A DNA stretch of 64,000 nt, from contig CBDIHI010000012.1 of the NCBI GenBank assembly GCA_965279075.1, positions 930,001 through 994,000 of the forward strand. The letters are read 5' to 3'. A program made the translations under genes and the position numbers. Positions within the stretch are counted from its first letter, which is position 1; every line of letters begins with the position of its first letter. This DNA is from SZAS-79 sp965279075. GTDB lineage: Bacteria; Pseudomonadota; Gammaproteobacteria; Burkholderiales; SG8-39. The notes beneath the pieces are model-generated. The model worked only from the letters and a program-made list of their open reading frames with translations. It was not told where the DNA came from and searched no databases. Below, in pieces: positions 59,093-64,000 of this stretch.

Positions 59093-59644
59093 CTAGGCCT
59101 CCTTCCTGCGCGCGGCGCGGGCGCGCCAGGCGAGCACCACGTGCACGCGCCATGCGAGCTGCACGGCGAAGTACCCCGCGGCCGCGAGCGTCAGGGCAAG
59201 CGCAACCAGGCCCACGCCCAGCGCCGGCCCGAGCGACAGCGCCCACTCGGCGAACGCCTGGAGCGAGCCGTTCATGTCCAGCCAATTCATCTCGAAGGCC
59301 CGGATCTCGGCGGGCCGCCCGTTCGCACCGAGCAGCAGGCTGCCGTAGGCATAGGCGAGCAGGTACAACGGCACGATCGTGAGCGGGTTCGTGTAGAGCG
59401 TCACGAGCACCGCAACCGGCAGGTTGACGTGCAGCGGCACCGCGATGAGCGCCGCGGCCAGCATCTGCAGCGGCCCCGGGACCAGGCCCGCGAACAGGCC
59501 CACCGCCACGCCGCCCGCGACCGAGTGGCGGTTCAGGTGCCACAGGTTGGGGTGGTGCAGGAAACCGCCGAACGGCCCGAGCCAGCGGTGTGCGCGGATC
59601 GATTCGTGGCTGGGCAGGTAACGGCGGAAGAATTTGCGCGGCAT
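59093..59644 (-). CDS. DUF2062 membrane protein
   Basis: The 183-residue protein starts M-P-R-K-F-F-R-R-Y-L-P and has two or three hydrophobic segments. The family motif near 40-55 reads S-V-A-G-G-V-A-V-G-L-F-A-G-L-V-P-G-P, followed by T-N-P-L-T near 88. These match DUF2062, an inner-membrane family in gamma- and betaproteobacteria of unknown function. ATG 59644 is preferred over 59662 because the family starts at M-P-x-K. It is divergent from comEC, 103 bases away, and precedes the K+ channel on the same strand. Confidence 0.85.
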   Translation of the reverse strand: MPRKFFRRYLPSHESIRAHRWLGPFGGFLHHPNLWHLNRHSVAGGVAVGLFAGLVPGPLQMLAAALIAVPLHVNLPVAVLVTLYTNPLTIVPLYLLAYAYGSLLLGANGRPAEIRAFEMNWLDMNGSLQAFAEWALSLGPALGVGLVALALTLAAAGYFAVQLAWRVHVVLAWRARAARRKEA

Positions 59645-59747
59645 CGTCCGGCCGGCGGGCACGCTGACGGCGGGCTTTCATCCCGGTGTCATCCCATGTC
59701 CTCCGGCGGCGTTTGTAGGAGTGTCCCGATTTTACGCGGCTCCCCCA

Positions 59748-62132
59748 ATGACCGCAGCGATCATTGCGTTTGCGGCTGGTGTTTGGTGGCTGCAGCAGCA
59801 GGCGGTGCTGCCGGGCCTGGCCTCGCCGCCCTTCTGGGCGGTGATCCTCGCGCCCGGCACCGCGCTGGCGTACTTCAGGCCATTGCGCGCCCCTGCCGTT
59901 GCCATCGCGGCCTTCCTCGCCGGGTTCGCCTGGGCGGCGGGATGGGCCCATGTGCGCGCGGAAGGGAGGCTCGCGCCCGGGCTCGAAGGGCGCGACCTCG
60001 CGGTGACCGGCGTGGTGGCGAGCCTGCCGGCGGTGGGCGAGCGCAGCGTGCGGTTCGAGTTCGACGTGGAGGCGGTGGAGGGCGTGAAGGAGCCCTTCCC
60101 GCGCAAACTGCTGTTGTCCTGGTACCGCAGCGCGCCGCAGCAGGCGCTAGCCCAGGCCGCCGACGAATCGCCCGCCGCGCTGGACGACCCGTATGCGGTG
60201 CATCCCGGCGAGCGGTGGTTCTTCTCCGTGCGGCTGAAGCGCCCTCACGGCGGCGTGAACCCGCACGGCTTCGACTACGAAGCCTGGCTGATGGAGCGCG
60301 GCATCGGCGCGACCGGGTATGTCCGGCAGCGCAGCGACCCGCGCAGGGTCGGCGCGCGCCATTCCGTATCCGACCGTATCGAGCAGGCGCGGGAAAGCGT
60401 GCGCGCGAGGTTCCTCTCCGTGCTCGGCGACTCGCCCACGGCCGGCGTGCTGGTGGCGCTGGTGGTCGGCGACCAGCGCGCGATCGACCCGGAGGACTGG
60501 CGCCTGTTCAGCCGCACCGGCGTCACCCACCTGATGTCCATTTCCGGGCTGCACGTGACGCTGGTCTCGAGCCTCGTGGCCGCGCTGGTGTCTTTCGGCT
60601 GGCGGCGCCGCCCGTCGCTCGCCCTCAAGCTCCCCGCGCGCAAGGCCGCCGCGGTCGCCGCGACGCTGGCGGCACTCGCCTACACCCTGCTGGCGGGCTT
60701 CGGCGTCCCTGCGCAGCGCACCTTCTTCATGGTCGGCGCGGTGGCGGCCGCACTCTGGTCAGGGCGGATCTCGTCGCCCGTCAGGGTGCTCGCGCTCGCG
60801 CTGCTCGCGGTGCTGCTGGTCGACCCGTGGGCCGTGCTCGCGCCGGGATTCTGGCTGTCGTTCGGCGCAGTGGCGCTGATTTTCTACGTCGCGCACGGCT
60901 GGACCGGCAGGGACCCCTGGTTCGCGCAGTGGGCGCGCATCCAGTGGGCGATCACGGTGGGGCTCGCGCCCGCCGCGCTGCTGCTGTTCGGGCAGGTCTC
61001 GGTGGTCGGGCCGCTCGCGAACGCGATCGCCATTCCCGCGGTCAGCGCGATCATCACGCCGCTCGCGCTTGTGTGCGCGCTGGTGCCGTTGGATGCGCTG
61101 CTGCGCCTGGCGGACCTGCTTGCCGGCTGGCTGATGGTGTTCCTCGAATGGTGCGACACGCTGCCGGTCGCGGCCTGGCAGCAGGCGGTGCCGCCGGCGT
61201 GGTCGGTCGTGCTCGCCATGGCCGGCGTCCTTTGGCTGCTCGCGCCGCGCGGTGTGCCGGCGCGCTGGGTCGGGCTCGTGCTGTTCCTGCCGGCCCTGGT
61301 GGTGGCGCCGCCCCGGCCGCCGCCGGGCGAAGCCTGGGTCACGACTCTGGACGTGGGGCAGGGACTCGCGGTCGTCGTGCGCACTGCGGGGCACACGTTG
61401 CTGTATGACGCGGGTCCGGCCTACGGCGCGGACGCCGACAGCGGCGAGCGCATCATCGCACCCTACCTGCGCGCCACCGGGTCGCTGCGACTCGATGCGA
61501 TGGTGGTGACCCACAACGACATCGACCACAGCGGCGGAGCGTTGTCCGTGCTGCAACTGGCCGACGTGGGCGAGTTCCTGTCCTCGCTCGATCCCGGGGG
61601 AGAAGTCGCACAGGCCGCCGCCCATCGCCGGCCGTGCGTGCGGGGCGACCGCTGGGTGTGGGACGGCGTGGACTTCGAGGTGCTGCACCCTTCGCGGGCC
61701 GACTACGCCGATGCGTCCCTGCGCATCAACAACCGCAGCTGCGTGCTGAGGGTCTCGACTGCGCACGGCGCGATGCTGCTGACCGGCGACATCGAAAAGG
61801 CGGCCGAGGCGCTGCTGGTGGCGCGGGAGGGCGCGGGCCTGCGCGCCGACGCGCTGCTTGCACCGCATCACGGCAGCCGTACGTCTTCGACGGAGCCATT
61901 CCTGGCGGCCGTGCAACCGCGGCTGGTGGTGGTGGCCGCCGGGTACCGCAACCGCTTCGGCCATCCGCGCGCCGATGTGCTCGGGCGCTACGCCGGCGCG
62001 GGCGCCCGGGTCATGCGCACCGACTTTGACGGCGCTGTCGAGGTCCGGCTTGCCGCGGGCGGCATGGTCGCGCAAGGCGAGCGCGCGGCCTCGCCCCGCT
62101 ACTGGAGGGATCGCAATGATCCCCGCCTATAA
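59748..62132 (+). CDS. comEC: DNA uptake channel protein ComEC/Rec2
   Basis: The 794-residue protein has the ComEC three-part layout: N-terminal soluble/OB-like region (~90-220), a multi-helix Competence domain (~230-510, with G-V-T-H-L-M-S-I-S-G-L-H-V near 260), and a C-terminal metallo-beta-lactamase-like domain with V-V-T-H-N-D-I-D-H-S-G-G near 585. It moves single-stranded DNA into the cell. ATG 59748 starts the first helix; upstream codons are atypical. Natural competence requires other genes not in this window. Confidence 0.92.
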   Translation: MTAAIIAFAAGVWWLQQQAVLPGLASPPFWAVILAPGTALAYFRPLRAPAVAIAAFLAGFAWAAGWAHVRAEGRLAPGLEGRDLAVTGVVASLPAVGERSVRFEFDVEAVEGVKEPFPRKLLLSWYRSAPQQALAQAADESPAALDDPYAVHPGERWFFSVRLKRPHGGVNPHGFDYEAWLMERGIGATGYVRQRSDPRRVGARHSVSDRIEQARESVRARFLSVLGDSPTAGVLVALVVGDQRAIDPEDWRLFSRTGVTHLMSISGLHVTLVSSLVAALVSFGWRRRPSLALKLPARKAAAVAATLAALAYTLLAGFGVPAQRTFFMVGAVAAALWSGRISSPVRVLALALLAVLLVDPWAVLAPGFWLSFGAVALIFYVAHGWTGRDPWFAQWARIQWAITVGLAPAALLLFGQVSVVGPLANAIAIPAVSAIITPLALVCALVPLDALLRLADLLAGWLMVFLEWCDTLPVAAWQQAVPPAWSVVLAMAGVLWLLAPRGVPARWVGLVLFLPALVVAPPRPPPGEAWVTTLDVGQGLAVVVRTAGHTLLYDAGPAYGADADSGERIIAPYLRATGSLRLDAMVVTHNDIDHSGGALSVLQLADVGEFLSSLDPGGEVAQAAAHRRPCVRGDRWVWDGVDFEVLHPSRADYADASLRINNRSCVLRVSTAHGAMLLTGDIEKAAEALLVAREGAGLRADALLAPHHGSRTSSTEPFLAAVQPRLVVVAAGYRNRFGHPRADVLGRYAGAGARVMRTDFDGAVEVRLAAGGMVAQGERAASPRYWRDRNDPRL

Positions 62133-62139
62133 TGCGGCC

Positions 62140-62991
62140 ATGGAACCCAGACAACGCAGCGTGCAATGCATTTCCCCCCGGGGGCTGCACCGGATCGCCT
62201 ACCTCGAGTGGGGCGATGCCTCGAACGGCAACGTCCTCGTCTGCGCGCACGGCCTGACGCGCTGTTCGCGGGATTTCGATAATTTTGCCGCCGCGATGGC
62301 GGACCGCTACCGGGTGGTGTGTCCCGACGTGGCCGGACGCGGGCACTCGGACTGGCTTGCCGACCCGATGCTCTATGCGATCCCGCAATACGTCTCGGAT
62401 ATGGTGACGCTGGTCGCGAGGCTGGACGTGGAAAAGGTCGACTGGGTGGGCACCTCGATGGGCGGCCTGATCGGCATGGGCCTCGCCGCGCAACCCAACA
62501 CGCCTGTCAGGAAACTGGTGCTGAACGACGCCGGGCCCGTCGTGACCAAGGTGTCGCTCGAGCGGATCGCGACCTATGTGGGTGCCGCGCCGGTGTTCCC
62601 GGATTTCGCCGCCGCCTTGCAATACGTGCGTGCCGTAAGCGCGAATTTCGGCCCGCATACCGACGAGGAATGGCGCTTCCTCACCGAGGTCGTCGTGAGA
62701 AAGCAGCCCGACGGGCGCTACAAGATGCACTACGACCCGGGCCTCGCCGAGCCCTTCAAGCACCAGATGCCCGAGGGCGACCTGGAACTCTGGCCGTTCT
62801 ACGACGCCATCCGCGGCCCGATGCTGGTCGTGCGCGGCGAGTTGTCGGACCTGCTGCGCAGGGACACCTGCGAGCAGATGGCCACGCGCGGCCCGAAGGC
62901 GAAGGTCGTGGAAATCGCCGGCGTAGGCCACGCGCCGACGCTGATGCATGCCGACCAGATCGCGATCGTCAGGGACTTCCTGTTGTCCTGA
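62140..62991 (+). CDS. Alpha/beta hydrolase
   Basis: The 283-residue protein has the alpha/beta hydrolase triad. The nucleophile is Ser in V-G-T-S-M-G-G near 108, the acid is Asp in G-E-L-S-D-L-L near 235, and the base is His in G-V-G-H-A-P near 265. The oxyanion region C-A-H-G-L is near 33. It hydrolyses an ester or related bond of unknown substrate. The start at ATG 62140 is preceded by a perfect TATAAT at 62128-62133, so the transcript may be leaderless; an in-frame ATG at 62116 is less likely. Confidence 0.88.
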   Translation: MEPRQRSVQCISPRGLHRIAYLEWGDASNGNVLVCAHGLTRCSRDFDNFAAAMADRYRVVCPDVAGRGHSDWLADPMLYAIPQYVSDMVTLVARLDVEKVDWVGTSMGGLIGMGLAAQPNTPVRKLVLNDAGPVVTKVSLERIATYVGAAPVFPDFAAALQYVRAVSANFGPHTDEEWRFLTEVVVRKQPDGRYKMHYDPGLAEPFKHQMPEGDLELWPFYDAIRGPMLVVRGELSDLLRRDTCEQMATRGPKAKVVEIAGVGHAPTLMHADQIAIVRDFLLS

Positions 62992-63027
62992 ACCGCGGGC
63001 CTGACACGCCTGTCATGTAACAGCCGA

Positions 63028-63054
63028 AACACTTTGTTACCAAACGTCCCCTCC
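63028..63054 (+). promoter_or_regulatory. Conserved upstream block of the envelope gene pair
   Basis: This 27-base block begins AACACTTTGTTACCAAACGT and is identical at 19 of 27 positions to the minus-strand block at 36284-36258. It overlaps an imperfect dyad GTAACA-N12-TGTTAC (63017-63040), which suggests binding by an OmpR-type regulator. It lies 30-56 bases ahead of the ATG. Confidence 0.4.
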
Positions 63055-63083
63055 GGGGGCGGCGATCCTTGCTAGTGTGAAGC

Positions 63084-63473
63084 ATGGATCGAAAATTCAT
63101 CGGCCGGGTACGAATCGCAGCGCTGGCAGGCGCGCTCGTCGTGGGCGCGCTTGCGAGCGGATCCGCGTTCGCGCAGCACCACCGGGGCCATGGGCACGGG
63201 CCGCGCGTGAGCCTGGGCTTCTATGTGGGCGCGCCTTTCTACCCGTACTACTACCGACCCTACTACTACGCGCCCTACTACTACCCCCCGGTGGTCGTGG
63301 CGCCTGCGCAGCCGCCGGTGTACATCGAGCAGGCGCTCCCCGCGCCCGATGCGGCGCCCCAGCCGGCGCCTTCGGCATGGTGGTACTACTGCGCCGGGGC
63401 CCAGGGCTATTACCCGCAGGTGGACCAATGCCCCGGCGGCTGGCAGAAAGTCGCGCCGCAACCACCGGGCTGA
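63084..63473 (+). CDS. Secreted Tyr/Pro-rich protein of unknown function
   Basis: The 129-residue protein has a signal peptide (A-L-V-V-G-A-L-A-S-G-S-A-F-A, then Q-H-H-R-G-H-G-H-G). The mature part has a tyrosine-rich run (Y-P-Y-Y-Y-R-P-Y-Y-Y) followed by a Pro/Ala-rich region and a C-terminal pair of Cys (Y-Y-C near 108 and Q-C-P near 118), which could form a disulfide. Similar small YXP-type envelope proteins occur in proteobacteria without known function. The upstream block at 63028 suggests stress control. The lipoprotein gene follows six bases after its stop. Confidence 0.72.
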   Translation: MDRKFIGRVRIAALAGALVVGALASGSAFAQHHRGHGHGPRVSLGFYVGAPFYPYYYRPYYYAPYYYPPVVVAPAQPPVYIEQALPAPDAAPQPAPSAWWYYCAGAQGYYPQVDQCPGGWQKVAPQPPG

Positions 63474-63479
63474 ACCCGA

Positions 63480-64000
63480 ATGAAAACGCCCCTGCGCATT
63501 TCCGCAGGTTTCGTCGCGATCCTGACTCTCGGCGCGTGCACCACGCTGCCCAGCGGCCCCGGCGTGCTCGTGCTGCCCGGCACGGGCAAGAGCTTTGACG
63601 AGTTCAGGGCCAACGACTTCGAATGCCGTCAGTACGCCAGCTCGCAGATCGGCGGCGGGTCGCCGAACGACGCGGCGACGAACGACACAGTGAAGAGCGG
63701 TGCCGTGGGCGCCGCCGTCGGCGCAACGGCGGGCGCGCTGATCGGCGGTGGGCGCGGAGCGGGTGCGGGAGCGGGCGTAGGCCTGATGGCCGGGGCGCTT
63801 GCCGGATCCGGCTCCGGGCAGTACTCGGGCTACGCGCTGCAGCAGCGCTACGACTTCGCCTACCAGCAGTGCATGTACGCCCGCGGCAACAGGGTCCCGG
63901 TCGCCGGCCGCTTCGAATCCTACCGCGCCCCCGTGCCTGCACCGCAGCAACCCGCCGCCATCCCCCCGCCGCCCCCGGGCAACCCGCCCCCTCCGCCCCC
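63480..64000 (+). CDS. Glycine-zipper outer-membrane lipoprotein (3' end outside window)
   Basis: The visible part covers about 173 residues and runs off the right edge. It starts with a lipoprotein signal ending L-T-L-G-A-C, has Cys near 49 and 133 (F-E-C-R-Q, Q-Q-C-M-Y), a glycine-zipper region (G-A-V-G-A-A-V-G-A-T-A-G-A-L-I-G-G-G near 74-100) and a Pro-rich tail at the edge. Such proteins insert in or associate with the outer membrane. It should be co-expressed with the preceding tyrosine-rich protein. The last visible codons encode a proline run and the stop codon is not seen. Confidence 0.8.
   Translation, partial: MKTPLRISAGFVAILTLGACTTLPSGPGVLVLPGTGKSFDEFRANDFECRQYASSQIGGGSPNDAATNDTVKSGAVGAAVGATAGALIGGGRGAGAGAGVGLMAGALAGSGSGQYSGYALQQRYDFAYQQCMYARGNRVPVAGRFESYRAPVPAPQQPAAIPPPPPGNPPPPP

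Overview
The window is GC-rich chromosomal DNA, about 65-70% in most stretches, from a proteobacterium, most likely a betaproteobacterium of the Burkholderiales or a relative. The reasons are the prfB-lysS pair, the recJ, lolCD, DUF2062 and comEC housekeeping block, two intact Bug/TctC periplasmic receptors (a family greatly expanded in Burkholderiales) and a soxA remnant. I saw no rRNA, tRNA, CRISPR array, insertion sequence or integrase, although tRNA detection by eye is limited. Genes are dense and often overlap by ATGA-type junctions.

Positions 1-25.9 kb form a catabolic region. It holds an aldo/keto reductase tail, a class A FAD monooxygenase followed directly by a PAS-domain sensor kinase, and two divergent EamA exporters. 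Next is a complete three-component Rieske ring-hydroxylating oxygenase (ferredoxin, reductase, alpha, beta) with MarR and SDR genes. After that come a 2OG-Fe(II) oxygenase, a TRAP transporter, a DUF1989 protein and a molybdenum hydroxylase of the CO-dehydrogenase type whose [2Fe-2S] subunit is fused to a CoxG domain. A zeta-class GST (maleylacetoacetate or maleylpyruvate isomerase), a further exporter, and a minus-strand operon (Bug receptor, TauD-like dioxygenase, enolase-superfamily enzyme, SDR) complete it. Together they look like uptake and peripheral oxidation of an aromatic acid; no ring-cleavage dioxygenase is present here.

Positions 26.1-27.7 kb are a decayed stretch: an exported methyltransferase gene with an internal deletion at a perfect 15-bp inverted repeat, and a chimeric scar joining the first codons of a [2Fe-2S] oxidoreductase subunit to the 3' end of soxA. 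Between them is an intact cytidylate-kinase-like gene.

Positions 27.96-34.6 kb are a tight plus-strand operon and the best candidate for an undescribed pathway. It encodes a NadC-like phosphoribosyltransferase lacking the usual His-Arg pair, an OMP-decarboxylase-like protein with altered catalytic spacing, a HAD hydrolase, an aldehyde dehydrogenase, an amidohydrolase, a CinA/PncC-like NMN deamidase and a COG0523 GTPase.

Positions 34.4-49.7 kb are mainly housekeeping: LysR, glycine-zipper protein, lysS, prfB with its programmed frameshift, RecJ and a DnaQ/GIY-YIG nuclease. Into these are set a HigBA-like toxin-antitoxin pair and an ORF6N protein coupled to recJ. Positions 50.4-53.4 kb are a lower-GC island with a DUF429 protein, a predicted restriction enzyme, a beta-class DNA methyltransferase and a ribbon-helix-helix regulator. 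Positions 53.5-64 kb return to envelope and housekeeping functions: LolC/LolD, a Na+/H+ antiporter, a K+ channel, ComEC, an alpha/beta hydrolase and glycine-zipper envelope proteins running off the right end.
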